A stretch of DNA of 64,000 nucleotides from positions 3,286,001-3,350,000 of the forward strand of contig NZ_RBHX01000001.1 of NCBI RefSeq assembly GCF_003626735.1. Direction: 5' to 3'. How positions within the stretch are numbered: position 1 is the stretch's first letter; each line of letters opens with the position of its first letter. Positions 44,232 through 54,016 of the stretch are shown here, in pieces. A program made the translations under genes and the position numbers. The notes below the pieces were generated by a model. It did no database searches. It was not told where the DNA came from and saw nothing but the letters and a program-made list of their open reading frames with translations. Source of the stretch: Microbacterium sp. CGR2 (GTDB lineage Bacteria > Actinomycetota > Actinomycetes > Actinomycetales > Microbacteriaceae).

Positions 44232-46064
44232 GTGGTCCAGTTTGAAGTCCCCGCGATCATTCCCGCCGATCCCGATGCGAACGTCGCTGACCTGCTGGTC
44301 AAACGCGTCGAGGCGACCCCTGACCGAGCTCTGTTCTCCGTCCCTGAGGGCGAAGGCTGGCGGGACATCTCGGCTGCCGACTTCCAGACGGCCGTGGTCG
44401 CTCTCGCCAAGGGTCTGGCAGCGGCGGGCATCCAGCCCGGCGAGAAGGTCGGGTTCCTCGCCCGCACCACGTACGAATGGACTCTCGTCGACTTCGCCCT
44501 GTTCTACGCCGGCGCGGTGATGGTTCCGATCTACGAGACCAGCTCACCCTCGCAGATCCAGTGGATCCTCGAGGACTCCGGCGCGATCGCGCTCATCGTC
44601 GAGTCCCCTGAGCACTTCGCCCGAGTCGACGAGGTTCGCAGCGAACTGCCGCTGATCCGTGAGGTGTGGCAGTTGCACCTCGGGGCCATCGACACCCTGA
44701 CCGCGCAGGGATCTTCGGTCACGGACGAAGAGATCGTCCGTCGGCGTGGCCTCGCCATCGGTTCCGACATCGCCACCCTCATCTACACCTCCGGCTCGAC
44801 GGGACGCCCGAAGGGCTGTGTGCTCACCCACAGCAACTTCGTCGAGCTCACCCGCAACTCCGCGATGGCGCTGAGTGCCGTCGTGCAGACGCCGGGCGCA
44901 TCGACCCTGCTCTTCATCACGACCGCCCACGTCTTCGCACGATTCATCTCCATCCTCGACATCCACGCCGGCGTCCGCACCGGTCATCAGCCGGACACGC
45001 GCCAACTCCTCCCCGCTCTCGGCTCCTTCAAGCCGACCTTCCTCCTCGCCGTCCCGCGCGTCTTCGAGAAGGTCTACAACTCGGCTGAGCAGAAGGCGGA
45101 AGCCGGCGGCAAGGGCAAGATCTTCCGCGCCGCAGCCGACGTCGCCATCGAGCACTCGAAGCTCCTCGAAGAGGGCAAGAAGATCCCCGTCGGGATGAAG
45201 CTCAAGTTCGCCCTGTTCAACAAGCTCGTCTACAGCAAGCTCCGCACGGCGATGGGCGGCAACGTCGTCTACGCCGTGTCCGGATCCGCGCCCCTGGGCC
45301 CGCGGCTGGGGCACTTCTTCCACAGCCTCGGGGTCGTGATCCTCGAAGGCTACGGCCTGACGGAGACAACCGCTCCAGCGACGGTGAACCTCGCCGACAA
45401 GTCGAAGATCGGCACCGTCGGCCCCGCACTCCCCGGCGTCGGGGTGCGTCTCGGCGATGACGGCGAGATCGAGGTACGTGGCATCAACGTCTTCAAGGAG
45501 TACTGGAACAACCCGGCGGCCACCGCCGAAGCGTTCAGCGACGGCGGATGGTTCCGCACCGGAGACATCGGCAGCTTCGACTCGGAGGGCTTCCTGACCA
45601 TCACCGGCCGGAAGAAGGAGATCATCGTCACCGCCGGCGGCAAGAACGTCGCCCCCGCGGCACTCGAGGATCCCATCCGCGCGAACCCGATCATCGGTCA
45701 GGTCGTGGTGGTCGGCGATCAGCGCCCGTTCATCTCCGCCCTTGTCACCCTCGACCCTGAGATGCTCCCGACCTGGCTCGCCAACAACGGGCTCGACGCG
45801 AAGATGTCCCTTCAGGAGGCATCCCGAAGCGCAGAGGTCCGCGCGGAGGTGCAGCGCGCCGTCGATGCGGCGAATGCGCGCGTGTCTCGGGCCGAATCGA
45901 TCCGCAAGTTCACGATCCTCGACTCGGAGTGGACAGAGGCCTCCGGCCACCTGACGCCGAAGCTGTCGATCAAGCGCAACGTCATCATGAGCGACTTCGC
46001 GGGCGAGATCTCGGCGATCTACGATGAGCCGGTCTCGACGACCAACGTGCCCATCGGCGGCTGA
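44232..46064 (+). CDS. fadD15: Long-chain fatty-acid--CoA ligase (FadD15-like)
   Basis: AMP-forming acyl-CoA synthetase of 610 residues activating fatty acids. The P-loop-like AMP motif is LIYTSGSTGRPKGC near residue 181, with GYGLTET near residue 377, WFRTGDIG and GRKKEIIVTAGGKNVAP in the hinge, and the catalytic C-terminal Lys in LTPKLSIKRNVI. GTG start with AAGGAG at ideal spacing. It diverges from the PlsC-like gene, so the two may share a lipid-related control region. The gene-symbol equivalence with mycobacterial fadD15 is based on synteny and family appearance. Confidence 0.9.
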   Translation: MVQFEVPAIIPADPDANVADLLVKRVEATPDRALFSVPEGEGWRDISAADFQTAVVALAKGLAAAGIQPGEKVGFLARTTYEWTLVDFALFYAGAVMVPIYETSSPSQIQWILEDSGAIALIVESPEHFARVDEVRSELPLIREVWQLHLGAIDTLTAQGSSVTDEEIVRRRGLAIGSDIATLIYTSGSTGRPKGCVLTHSNFVELTRNSAMALSAVVQTPGASTLLFITTAHVFARFISILDIHAGVRTGHQPDTRQLLPALGSFKPTFLLAVPRVFEKVYNSAEQKAEAGGKGKIFRAAADVAIEHSKLLEEGKKIPVGMKLKFALFNKLVYSKLRTAMGGNVVYAVSGSAPLGPRLGHFFHSLGVVILEGYGLTETTAPATVNLADKSKIGTVGPALPGVGVRLGDDGEIEVRGINVFKEYWNNPAATAEAFSDGGWFRTGDIGSFDSEGFLTITGRKKEIIVTAGGKNVAPAALEDPIRANPIIGQVVVVGDQRPFISALVTLDPEMLPTWLANNGLDAKMSLQEASRSAEVRAEVQRAVDAANARVSRAESIRKFTILDSEWTEASGHLTPKLSIKRNVIMSDFAGEISAIYDEPVSTTNVPIGG

Positions 46065-46083
46065 CCACCGACGGGCGCACCTG

Positions 46084-46127
46084 CCGAAACGAGAAAGGCC
46101 CCGCTCGAGCCGGGCCTTTCTCGTTCG
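46084..46127. terminator. Bidirectional hairpin between fadD and def
   Basis: Long imperfect inverted repeat (CGAGAAAGGCCC with GGGCCTTTCTCG, extended outward with one bulge) between convergent genes. Confidence 0.8.
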
Positions 46128-46143
46128 GCTGCGACGGCGTCAC

Positions 46144-46635
46144 TCAGAACCAGGAGCTCTCCCGCACTTCGCGCATCGCGCGTTTCCGCGTCTCCGGATC
46201 GAGACGAGACAGATAGAGCTTCCCGTCCAGGTGGTCCGTCTCGTGCTGCAGCGCCTGAGCCAGCAGGCCCTCCCCCTCGAGCACGACCGGATTCCCATCG
46301 AGGTCGATGCCCTCGACGCGCGCCCACGGGTGGCGCAGCGCGTCGTGCCAGAGGCCGGGAACCGACAGGCATCCTTCCCCCGTCGGCACCGGATCACCGC
46401 GCACCTCGGTGAGCACCGGGTTGAGGATGTACCCGATGTCCCCGTCGACGTTGTAGCTGAACGCTCGGACGGCGACACCGATCTGCGGCGCCGCCACGCC
46501 CGCGCGACCGGGCACCTCGACGGTCTCCAGAAGATCGGTCACCAGAGCGCGGATGCCGTCATCCACCTCGTCGACCGGCGTGCAGACGGTGCGGAGAACC
46601 GGATCACCGAAGATGCGGATGTCGCGTACTGCCAT
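46144..46635 (-). CDS. def: Peptide deformylase
   Basis: Metallo-hydrolase removing the formyl group from nascent proteins. The 163-residue protein has all three motifs: GVAAPQIG at 46-53, EGCLS at 87-91 with metal ligand Cys89, and QHETDHLDG at 130-138 with the metal His pair and catalytic Glu132. The start overlaps the stop of the upstream ATPase gene by one base (TGATG), so the two form an operon. Confidence 0.95.
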   Translation of the reverse strand: MAVRDIRIFGDPVLRTVCTPVDEVDDGIRALVTDLLETVEVPGRAGVAAPQIGVAVRAFSYNVDGDIGYILNPVLTEVRGDPVPTGEGCLSVPGLWHDALRHPWARVEGIDLDGNPVVLEGEGLLAQALQHETDHLDGKLYLSRLDPETRKRAMREVRESSWF

Positions 46636-48194
46636 CAGGCGACCTTCGCCCGCAGGCCCTCGACCAGGCTCGCCGCGAGCTCCCGTGCAGCGACGCGGGT
46701 CTCCGGCTGCAGGTTGGCGTACACGATGGTCCCGCCGCCGGCGATCTGCGGGTCATACGGCATCCGGATGACACTCTTCGCCCGCGTGGCGAAGTGCGCC
46801 TGCAGTTCGTTCAACCGCACCAGCGGTGTACCCGGCGTCGACTGGTTCAGCACCACGATCGCCTCACGCGCCTGCTCCGCGTACCCGTTCGTCTCCAGCC
46901 AGGTCAGCGTCTCGGATGCGAGTCGCGCCTCGTCGACGCTGAGGCCCGACACGATCACTATCTGGTCGGCGAGATCGAGGGTGGCCGACATCACGGAGTG
47001 CACGATCCCGGTCCCGGTGTCCGTGAGGACGAGCGAGTAGTAATGGGCCGCCACGTCCGCCACATCCCGATAGTCGCTGTCGCTGAAGGCCTCGGCGATG
47101 CGCGGATCCGAATCGGACGCCAAGACGTCCAGTCGTGTGGCGTCGCGCGCGACGATCGCCGACAGGTCGTGATAGCCCTTGATGTCGTCGCGGATGCGGA
47201 CCAGATCGCGCACAGACTTCGAGTGGTGCGGGCGAACGATGCGTTCGGCAAGGGTGCCTCGGTCGGGGTTGGCGTCGACCGCGATCACACGATCCTCACG
47301 GGCATCGGCGAGTGCCATGCCGAGCAGAGCGGTGATCGTCGTCTTTCCGACTCCGCCCTTGCGCGACAGCACCGGGACGAAGCGCGCGCCTCCCGCGAGC
47401 GGCGCTGCGATCCGAGCGGTCAGGGCCTTGCGCTCGCGGGCACGCCTTCCGTCTCCGATGTTGATCCGACGTCCGGAGAGCGCGTAGAGGAAATGACTCC
47501 AGCTTCCCTCGGGTTCCGGACGCGCGACCCGATGCGGGTCGAGAAGACGATCGGCAGTGAGCAGATCGGCGGACTCACGGCCCGACTCCCCCAACTCGTC
47601 CAACCGCTTCGACGTCAGCGGACCCTCGGGGCGAACCGCAGAGCGAACCGGCTGCGGGACGCTGGGCTTCTCTTCGGGGACAGGCACGGCGGTGATCTCC
47701 TTCTCGACGGACGGCGCGGCGCCGGGCCGTTCCGTTCCGGACGATGTCGAATCAGCGACCACGTGCCGGGACACGTCGGCCGGTTCCGACTCTTCCACGA
47801 CCTCGGCGTCGACGATAGTCTCCAGCGCCGGCGCCGGAGCAGGCTCACGGACGAAGGCGCGGACGCTGTCGCGTGCCACCGTCTCCGGAGCGGTCTCCGG
47901 GTCAGGTGCGGGCGCCACGGATTCCGGGACGGTCTCCCTGTCCGGGGTGGGCGCGAGGACCGAAGCAGCGGTCCTCGGCGCCGCTTCCACCGGTGCGTCG
48001 ATGACGAGCGCCCCGACGACCTCGCCGTCGACGATGCCTTCGTCCGCGAGATCGTCGTCTTCCTCCGGGGGGAGATTCACGCTCACCTGTGCGGTCCTGC
48101 CGAGGATGCCGATCCCAGCCGTATCCACGGACGCGGTGTCATCGAGCACTCCCAACAGGTTCTCGTCGGGCTCTACGGGGTTTTTCGGGGTCAC
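46635..48194 (-). CDS. EspI/MinD-like P-loop ATPase with long disordered N-terminus
   Basis: A 519-residue protein. The first ~260 residues are acidic, Pro/Ala/Val-rich and probably disordered. The C-terminal ~250 residues form a MinD/ParA-type ATPase with deviant Walker [17 protein letters not shown] near residue 280, [16 protein letters not shown] (Walker A' region) and a Walker B-like [10 protein letters not shown]. The [11 protein letters not shown] segment and the disordered leader recall EspI-type ATPases linked to type VII secretion, though no ESX genes lie nearby. GTG 48194 with GGAG spacing is chosen as start. It is coupled to def by TGATG. A positioning or regulatory ATPase role is inferred. 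Confidence 0.75.
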   Translation of the reverse strand: MTPKNPVEPDENLLGVLDDTASVDTAGIGILGRTAQVSVNLPPEEDDDLADEGIVDGEVVGALVIDAPVEAAPRTAASVLAPTPDRETVPESVAPAPDPETAPETVARDSVRAFVREPAPAPALETIVDAEVVEESEPADVSRHVVADSTSSGTERPGAAPSVEKEITAVPVPEEKPSVPQPVRSAVRPEGPLTSKRLDELGESGRESADLLTADRLLDPHRVARPEPEGSWSHFLYALSGRRINIGDGRRARERKALTARIAAPLAGGARFVPVLSRKGGVGKTTITALLGMALADAREDRVIAVDANPDRGTLAERIVRPHHSKSVRDLVRIRDDIKGYHDLSAIVARDATRLDVLASDSDPRIAEAFSDSDYRDVADVAAHYYSLVLTDTGTGIVHSVMSATLDLADQIVIVSGLSVDEARLASETLTWLETNGYAEQAREAIVVLNQSTPGTPLVRLNELQAHFATRAKSVIRMPYDPQIAGGGTIVYANLQPETRVAARELAASLVEGLRAKVA

Positions 48195-48256
48195 GATGTC
48201 GCTCCAAGCCTGCGGGGCCTCAGGCGCTCGGGTGCGCGGCCCTCCGCCGCACAAGA

Positions 48257-51200
48257 TTAGTGCGCGGAACGGATGACGACCAAAAGATCGCCGGCATCGA
48301 CCTGCTGCGGTCCGGAGATCGCGAGCCGCTCGATGACCCCGTCGATGGGCGCTGTGATGGCTGCTTCCATCTTCATCGCTTCGATCGATGCGACCGGTTC
48401 GCCTGCGCGCACGGCCGCCCCCACCTCGACCTGGAGAGTGACCACACCGGAGAACGGAGCAGCGACCTGACCCGGCACGGAGGTGTCGGCCTTCTCGACG
48501 TCGTGCGCGTCGACGGCGACGGAGCGGTCGCGCACGAACACGGGCCGCAGTTGGCCGTTGAGCGTGGTCATCACCGTGCGCATGCCCTTGTCGTCTGCGT
48601 CGCCGATGGCTTCGAGACCGATGTAGAGCTGGACACCGCGATCGATCTCGATCAGGTGCTCCTGTCCCTGCACGAGCCCGTAGAGATAATCGCTGGTGTC
48701 GAGGACGGAAAGGTCGCCGAACACCTCACGGCGCTCGAGGTATTCTGCGGTGGGCCCGGGGAAGAGCAACGCATTCAACCGCGCGCGCCGCTCGGTGCTG
48801 GTCCCGGAGAGGGCCGCCTCATCGTCGTCGGTGATCTCGGTGAGTCCCGTGCGCACGGAGCGTCCTGCGAGCACCTTGGTGCGGAACGGCTCCGGCCATC
48901 CGCCCGGAAGATCGCCGAGCTCGCCTGCCATGAAACCGACGACCGAGTCGGGGACGTCGTACTTGTCGGGGTTGGCTTCGAAGTCCGCAGGGTCCGCCTT
49001 CACCGCAGCGAGGTGGAGTGCGAGATCCCCGACCACTTTGGACGACGGCGTCACCTTCGGCACCCGGCCGAGGATACGGTCTGCGGCCGCGTACATGTCT
49101 TCGATGAGTTCGAAGTGGTCTGCGAGCCCGAGCGCCTTCGCCTGCTGTCGAAGGTTGGAGAGCTGTCCGCCCGGGATCTCGTGGTGATAGACGCGCCCCG
49201 TGGGCCCCGCGAGCCCGGACTCGAACGGCGCGTACTGCCGGCGTACCGCCTCCCAGTACGGTTCCAGATCCGATACCCCGTCGAGCGCGATGCCACTGTC
49301 CCGATCCGTGTGCGCGAGCGCCGCGACGAGAGATGACAGGGAGGGCTGGCTGGTGGTCCCGGCCAGCGGTGCCGAAGCGGCATCCACCGCATCCACCCCT
49401 GCACCGCTGGCGGCGAGAAGCGTGGCGAGCTGACCGCCGGGTGTGTCGTGAGTGTGCAGATGAACCGGCAGGTCGAACCGCTCGCGCAGCGCCGACACGA
49501 GCTTGGCCGCGGCAGCGGGGCGCAGCAGACCGGCCATGTCTTTGATGGCGATGATGTGCGCGCCGGCTTCGACGATGCGTTCCGCGAGGTCGAGGTAGTA
49601 GTCCAGTGTGTAGAGGTCTTCCGCCGGGTTCAGCAGGTCTCCCGTGTAGCAGAGAGCCACTTCTGCGACCGCGGTGCCTGTGTCTCGCACGGCTTGAATG
49701 GCCGGGCGCATCTGCTCCACGTCGTTGAGCGCGTCGAAGATCCGGAAGATGTCCACACCGCTGGCCGCGGCCTCCGCCACGAACGCCTCTGTGACGGCCG
49801 TCGGATACGGTGTGTAACCGACGGTGTTCCGCCCGCGGAGCAGCATCTGGATGGCCACATTCGGGAGCGCGGCGCGCAGCTTGTCGAGGCGCTCCCACGG
49901 ATCTTCCCCGAGGAACCGCAGGGCGACGTCATAGGTCGCCCCACCCCACGCCTCCACCGAGAGCAGGCCCGGCGTGAGCCGTGCAAGATGGGGCGCCGCC
50001 GCGACGAGGTCCCTCGTGCGCACGCGGGTCGCGAGGAGCGACTGGTGGGCGTCACGGAACGTCGTGTCCGTGATCGCCAACGCCGTCTGCTGACGCAGGC
50101 TGCGCGCGAAGCCCTCCGGACCGAGCTCCTGCAGGCGCTGTCGCGATCCGGCTGGGGGTTCGGCCGTCAGGTCGGTGTCCGGGAGCTTGCCGGTCGGGTC
50201 GATCACGCCGGGGTGATCGCCATGGGGCTTGTTGACGGTGACGTCGACGAGCCAGTTCAGCAGTCTCGTTCCGCGGTCTTTCGAGACACGACCACGAAGC
50301 AGCCCGGGACGCTCGTCGATGAACGACGTGCTGACGTCGCCGGCCACGAAGGCATCGTCGTCGAGAAGCGCCTGCAGGAAGGGGATGTTCGTCGAGACCC
50401 CGCGGATGCGGAACTCCGCCAGCGCGCGGCGCGCACGAGCGACCGCGGCGGGAAAGTCGCGACCACGGCAGGTCAGCTTCGCCAGCATCGAATCGAAGTG
50501 CGGGCTGATCTGCGCGCCCTGATGCACCGTGCCACCGTCGAGGCGGATGCCGGCGCCGCCGGGTGAGCGGTAGGTGGTGATCTTCCCGGTGTCCGGGCGG
50601 AAGCCGTGGGCGGGATCCTCCGTCGTGATCCGACACTGCAACGCTGCACCCCGCAGACGGAGATCCTGCTGCTGCAGCCCGAGCTCGGCGAGGCTCTGTC
50701 CCGATGCGATGCGCATCTGACTCTGCACGAGATCGACGTCGGTGACCTCCTCGGTGACCGTGTGCTCCACCTGGATGCGCGGGTTCATCTCGATGAAGAC
50801 CACTTCGCCGGTGCGCTCCCCCGCCGTCTCGAGCAGGAACTCCACCGTGCCGGCGTTCTCGTAGCCGATGGAACGGGCGAATGCGACCGCGTAGGCATGA
50901 AGTGCCGTACGGGTGTCCTCGTCGAGGTTCGGAGCAGGAGCGATCTCCACCACCTTCTGGTGGCGGCGCTGCACCGAACAGTCGCGTTCGAAGAGGTGCA
51001 CCGTCTCCCCGGTCTTGTCCGCGAGGATCTGCACCTCGATGTGCCGCGGGCGCAGGACCGCCTGCTCGAGGAACATCCGTCCGTCGCCGAAAGCACTGGA
51101 AGCCTCGCGCATGGCCTCAGCGAGCGCGGGTGCGAGGTCGCCAGGCGACTCCACCCGGCGCATCCCCCGACCGCCACCACCCGCCACCGCTTTGGCGAAC

Positions 51201-51664
51201 AGCGGGAAGCCGATCCCCTCCGCCTGAGCGACGAGCGCCTCGACGTCGTCGGACGCCTCCGTCGAGCGGAGCACCGGCACCCCTGCCTCGATGGCGTGGC
51301 GTTTCGCCTCGACCTTGTTCCCCGCCATCTCCAGGACGGACGCGGGCGGGCCGATGAAGACGATGCCGTTCGCAGCCGCCTTCTCCGCCAACTCGGGGTT
51401 CTCCGACAGGAACCCGTATCCCGGGTAGATCGCATCCGCTCCCGCCTGCAGGGCCACTCGGATGATCTCGTCGACGTCGAGGTACGCACGCACCGGATGC
51501 CCACGCTCGCCGATCTCATACGCCTCGTCGGCCTTCAGCCGATGAACCGATCCGCGGTCCTCATGGGGGAAGACCGCGACAGTGCGCGCCCCGACCTCAT
51601 ATGCCGCTCGGAATGCGCGAATCGCGATCTCGCCACGGTTCGCCACAAGGATCTTCTGGAACAT
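48257..51664 (-). CDS. pyc: Pyruvate carboxylase
   Basis: Biotin enzyme making oxaloacetate from pyruvate (anaplerosis). The 1135-residue single-chain protein has biotin carboxylase (about 1-450; KILVANRGEIAIRAFRA, AGGGGRGMRRV, EMNPRIQVEHTVTEE), carboxyltransferase (about 530-860; ITDTTFRDAHQSL, GGATYDVALRFL, IKDMAGLL, HLHTHDTPGG) and the biotinyl domain with Lys in EAMKMEA near residue 1096. ATG 51664 follows AGAGG. It is flanked by two ParA/MinD-type ATPase genes, one on each side. Acetyl-CoA activation is expected for this form. Confidence 0.97.
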   Translation of the reverse strand: MFQKILVANRGEIAIRAFRAAYEVGARTVAVFPHEDRGSVHRLKADEAYEIGERGHPVRAYLDVDEIIRVALQAGADAIYPGYGFLSENPELAEKAAANGIVFIGPPASVLEMAGNKVEAKRHAIEAGVPVLRSTEASDDVEALVAQAEGIGFPLFAKAVAGGGGRGMRRVESPGDLAPALAEAMREASSAFGDGRMFLEQAVLRPRHIEVQILADKTGETVHLFERDCSVQRRHQKVVEIAPAPNLDEDTRTALHAYAVAFARSIGYENAGTVEFLLETAGERTGEVVFIEMNPRIQVEHTVTEEVTDVDLVQSQMRIASGQSLAELGLQQQDLRLRGAALQCRITTEDPAHGFRPDTGKITTYRSPGGAGIRLDGGTVHQGAQISPHFDSMLAKLTCRGRDFPAAVARARRALAEFRIRGVSTNIPFLQALLDDDAFVAGDVSTSFIDERPGLLRGRVSKDRGTRLLNWLVDVTVNKPHGDHPGVIDPTGKLPDTDLTAEPPAGSRQRLQELGPEGFARSLRQQTALAITDTTFRDAHQSLLATRVRTRDLVAAAPHLARLTPGLLSVEAWGGATYDVALRFLGEDPWERLDKLRAALPNVAIQMLLRGRNTVGYTPYPTAVTEAFVAEAAASGVDIFRIFDALNDVEQMRPAIQAVRDTGTAVAEVALCYTGDLLNPAEDLYTLDYYLDLAERIVEAGAHIIAIKDMAGLLRPAAAAKLVSALRERFDLPVHLHTHDTPGGQLATLLAASGAGVDAVDAASAPLAGTTSQPSLSSLVAALAHTDRDSGIALDGVSDLEPYWEAVRRQYAPFESGLAGPTGRVYHHEIPGGQLSNLRQQAKALGLADHFELIEDMYAAADRILGRVPKVTPSSKVVGDLALHLAAVKADPADFEANPDKYDVPDSVVGFMAGELGDLPGGWPEPFRTKVLAGRSVRTGLTEITDDDEAALSGTSTERRARLNALLFPGPTAEYLERREVFGDLSVLDTSDYLYGLVQGQEHLIEIDRGVQLYIGLEAIGDADDKGMRTVMTTLNGQLRPVFVRDRSVAVDAHDVEKADTSVPGQVAAPFSGVVTLQVEVGAAVRAGEPVASIEAMKMEAAITAPIDGVIERLAISGPQQVDAGDLLVVIRSAH

Positions 51665-51743
51665 GCACACCTCTGAGAGCTCGATGCACGGCATTTTCGA
51701 CGTGCAGGGGCGGGGCTGAGTGTGTGCTCAGCCTAGGGGAAGG

Positions 51744-51749
51744 TAACGT
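51744..51749 (+). promoter_or_regulatory. Putative -10 (TAACGT) before parA-like gene
   Basis: TAACGT ends 7 nt before the GTG at 51757. If instead GTG 51748 is the start, GAAGG acts as ribosome-binding site. Confidence 0.3.
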
Positions 51750-51756
51750 GGGGGTC

Positions 51757-52560
51757 GTGCACGTACTCAGCGTCAGCTCTCTCAAGGGGGGCGTCGGCAA
51801 GACGACCGTGACACTCGGGCTGGCCTCAGCGGCTTTCGCCCGAGGCGTCCGGACGCTCGTCGTCGACCTCGACCCGCAGTCCGACGTGTCCACAGGGATG
51901 GACATCCAAGTGGCCGGACGACTCAACATCGCCGATGTCCTCGCGAACCCGAAAGAGAAGGTCGTCCGTCAGGCGATCACCTCCAGCGGGTGGGCGAAGG
52001 TTCACCCCGGCACGATCGACGTCCTCATCGGCAGCCCCTCCGCCATCAACTTCGACGGCCCTCACCCCAGTGTGCGAGACGTCTGGAAGCTCGAAGAGGC
52101 GCTCGCTGCCGTCGAAGCAGACTACGACCTCGTGCTCGTCGACTGCGCGCCGTCGCTGAACGCTCTGACGCGCACCGCGTGGGCCGCGAGCGATCGCGTG
52201 ATGGTCGTCACCGAACCAGGACTCTTCTCCGTGGCGGCAGCTGACCGGGCCCTCCGCGCGATCGAGGAGATCCGCCGCGGACTCTCCCCGCGACTTCAGC
52301 CGCTCGGCATCGTCGTGAACCGCGTCCGCCCGCAGTCGATCGAGCACCAGTTCCGCATCAAGGAGCTCCGCGACATGTTCGGGCCCCTCGTCCTCGCGCC
52401 GCAGCTGCCGGAGCGCACCTCGCTGCAGCAGGCCCAAGGCGCTGCGAAGCCGCTGCACATCTGGCCCGGCGACTCGGCTCAGGAGCTCGCTGCGGACTTC
52501 GACCAGCTGCTCGACCGCATCATCCGCACCGGACGCATCGCTCTCCCCGACAACGCCTGA
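51757..52560 (+). CDS. Orphan ParA family ATPase
   Basis: A 267-residue ParA/Soj-type ATPase. Deviant Walker A KGGVGKTT at residues 10-17, Walker A' VVDLDPQSDVSTG and Walker B DLVLVDCAPSLN are all present, so it should bind and hydrolyse ATP as a dimer. No parB, parS-like repeat or partner gene is adjacent, and the chromosomal parAB locus is usually near oriC, so this is an orphan paralogue. Alternative start GTG 51748 adds three residues. It diverges from pyc and converges on the MerR gene. Cargo is unknown. Confidence 0.85.
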   Translation: MHVLSVSSLKGGVGKTTVTLGLASAAFARGVRTLVVDLDPQSDVSTGMDIQVAGRLNIADVLANPKEKVVRQAITSSGWAKVHPGTIDVLIGSPSAINFDGPHPSVRDVWKLEEALAAVEADYDLVLVDCAPSLNALTRTAWAASDRVMVVTEPGLFSVAAADRALRAIEEIRRGLSPRLQPLGIVVNRVRPQSIEHQFRIKELRDMFGPLVLAPQLPERTSLQQAQGAAKPLHIWPGDSAQELAADFDQLLDRIIRTGRIALPDNA

Positions 52561-52603
52561 CGCTCACCGCCGGCCGCCCGTTCCGCACACGCGGTGACGG
52601 TGG

Positions 52604-52705
52604 TCCGTCGCGCCGTCCGACCGCGAGCAACGGTCAGACGGAGCGCTTCGAGCGTCCGTCGCGCTGTCTGAACGCGAGCAACGGTCAGGCGGAGCGCTTC
52701 GAGCG
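52604..52705. repeat. 51-bp tandem duplication covering the end of the MerR gene
   Basis: Two adjacent 51-bp units (52604-52654 and 52655-52705) differ at only four positions. The right unit contains the last codons and stop of the MerR gene. The left unit carries the equivalent codons and a second stop exactly 17 codons downstream in the same frame. The unit includes small hairpins (CGCT-TCG-AGCG). Confidence 0.9.
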
Positions 52706-53230
52706 ACGTGCCGAGAGTTCGTCGACCGGGTCCGGTGACGTCGCGTCGAACGCCACCAGCGTCGACTCCACCTCTCGAAGCACCTTGCCCACGGCGATGC
52801 CGAAGACTCCCTGCCCGCGGCTGACGAGGTCGATGACCTCGTCGTTGGACGTGCACAGGTACACCGAGGCACCGTCGCTCATCAGAGTCGTTCCCGCGAG
52901 ATCACGAATGCCGGCGCGACGCAGTTCGTCGACGGCCGTGCGGATCTGCTGCAGGGAGATGCCCGTGTCCAGCAGGCTCTTGACGAGCTTGAGGACGAGG
53001 ATGTCGCGGAATCCGTAGAGTCGCTGCGAGCCGGACCCGCTGGCGCCGCGGACCGTCGGTTCGACGAGTTCGGTGCGCGCCCAGTAGTCCAGCTGCCGGT
53101 ACGTGATGCCCGCCGCGCGCGCGGCTACCGCCCCGCGATACCCGACCTCATCATCCATGGCCGGGAGTCCGTCCGTGAAGAGGAGTTCCGGCGCGAACCG
53201 TGAGTCGCCTCCGAGCTCGTCCGCATTCAT
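52685..53230 (-). CDS. resR: MerR-family regulator, ResR (Rv1830)-like
   Basis: A 181-residue DNA-binding protein with a MerR winged-helix at about 30-100 (YRGAVAARAAGITYRQLDYWAR, SQRLYGFRDILVLKLVKSL) and a C-terminal dimer part (SDGASVYLCTSNDEVIDLV, GQGVFGIAVGKVLREVEST). The layout and gene order garA-ftsR-this gene match Rv1830 (ResR), a regulator affecting growth and drug tolerance in mycobacteria. ATG with GGAGGA. Unlike mycobacteria there is no Rv1829-type gene between it and ftsR. The stop codon sits in a 51-bp tandem duplication. Confidence 0.85.
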   Translation of the reverse strand: MNADELGGDSRFAPELLFTDGLPAMDDEVGYRGAVAARAAGITYRQLDYWARTELVEPTVRGASGSGSQRLYGFRDILVLKLVKSLLDTGISLQQIRTAVDELRRAGIRDLAGTTLMSDGASVYLCTSNDEVIDLVSRGQGVFGIAVGKVLREVESTLVAFDATSPDPVDELSARRSKRSA

Positions 53231-53329
53231 CTGAAATCCTCCCTGGAACGGTTATCTCCACGCTAGAGCAGTGCTGGAGCACCGGCAATGACATCCGCGT
53301 GACCCCGAAGGTGTGTCGCAATCAGTTCG

Positions 53330-54016
53330 TTACGAAAGCACCCGGGACAGCGCATCCTTGACGAACAGGGAGCGCACCTCATCGATCTTCGACGCGAGTT
53401 CGGGAGCCAACTCGCTGGCTTTCGCGCGCGACGCGGCATCGGTTCGCCGCAGCAACGACGACATGGCCGACTCGATGAGAGCCACTTCGCGATCGGCTCC
53501 TTGCCGGAGCGAACGCAGGTGACGCGGCTCGATTCCGTGACGATCGAGCGCGACGAGGCCCCGCAGCAGCGTGACAGTGGTTTCGGGGTAGTGCTCTTGG
53601 GCGGAGATGACGCCCGTGCTGATCGCGTCATTGAGGAGCTGGGGCCCCGCGCCGGCAGCGGCGAGCAGCTCGGCCCGACGGTATCGGCGAGGTGCGGGGG
53701 TGATGGACGGCGGCGGGACGAGCGCTGTCGTCTCGCCATTGGCCGACACCTCGTCCAACTGCTCGCGGATCACGCTGAGGGGAAGGTAGTGGTCTCGCTG
53801 CAAGGTGAGGCCGAGGCGCAGCCGCTCGATGTCGGCGGCGGAGAATTTGCGGTAGCCGGAATCGGTGCGCGAAGGGCTGACGATGCCTTGGACCTCGAGG
53901 AAGCGAAGCTTGCTGGACGTCAGATCGGGGAACTCCGGGGTGAGCCGAGCGAGCACCTGCCCGATACTCAGCAGGCCCGCGGACGCTGAGCGTTCGCGGG
54001 CGGGAGTGGCCGCCAT
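53330..54016 (-). CDS. ftsR: MerR-family cell-division regulator FtsR (Rv1828-like)
   Basis: A 228-residue MerR-family protein. The N-terminal winged helix is LLSIGQVLARLTPEFPDLTSSK then FLEVQGIVSPSRTDSGYRKFS (about 16-58), followed by a central linker and a C-terminal helical domain. It corresponds to Rv1828 and to C. glutamicum FtsR, which binds the ftsZ promoter and activates ftsZ. The start overlaps the garA stop by one base (TGATG), so the two genes form an operon. ftsZ itself lies about 30 kb away in this window, so regulation would act in trans. Confidence 0.88.
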   Translation of the reverse strand: MAATPARERSASAGLLSIGQVLARLTPEFPDLTSSKLRFLEVQGIVSPSRTDSGYRKFSAADIERLRLGLTLQRDHYLPLSVIREQLDEVSANGETTALVPPPSITPAPRRYRRAELLAAAGAGPQLLNDAISTGVISAQEHYPETTVTLLRGLVALDRHGIEPRHLRSLRQGADREVALIESAMSSLLRRTDAASRAKASELAPELASKIDEVRSLFVKDALSRVLS

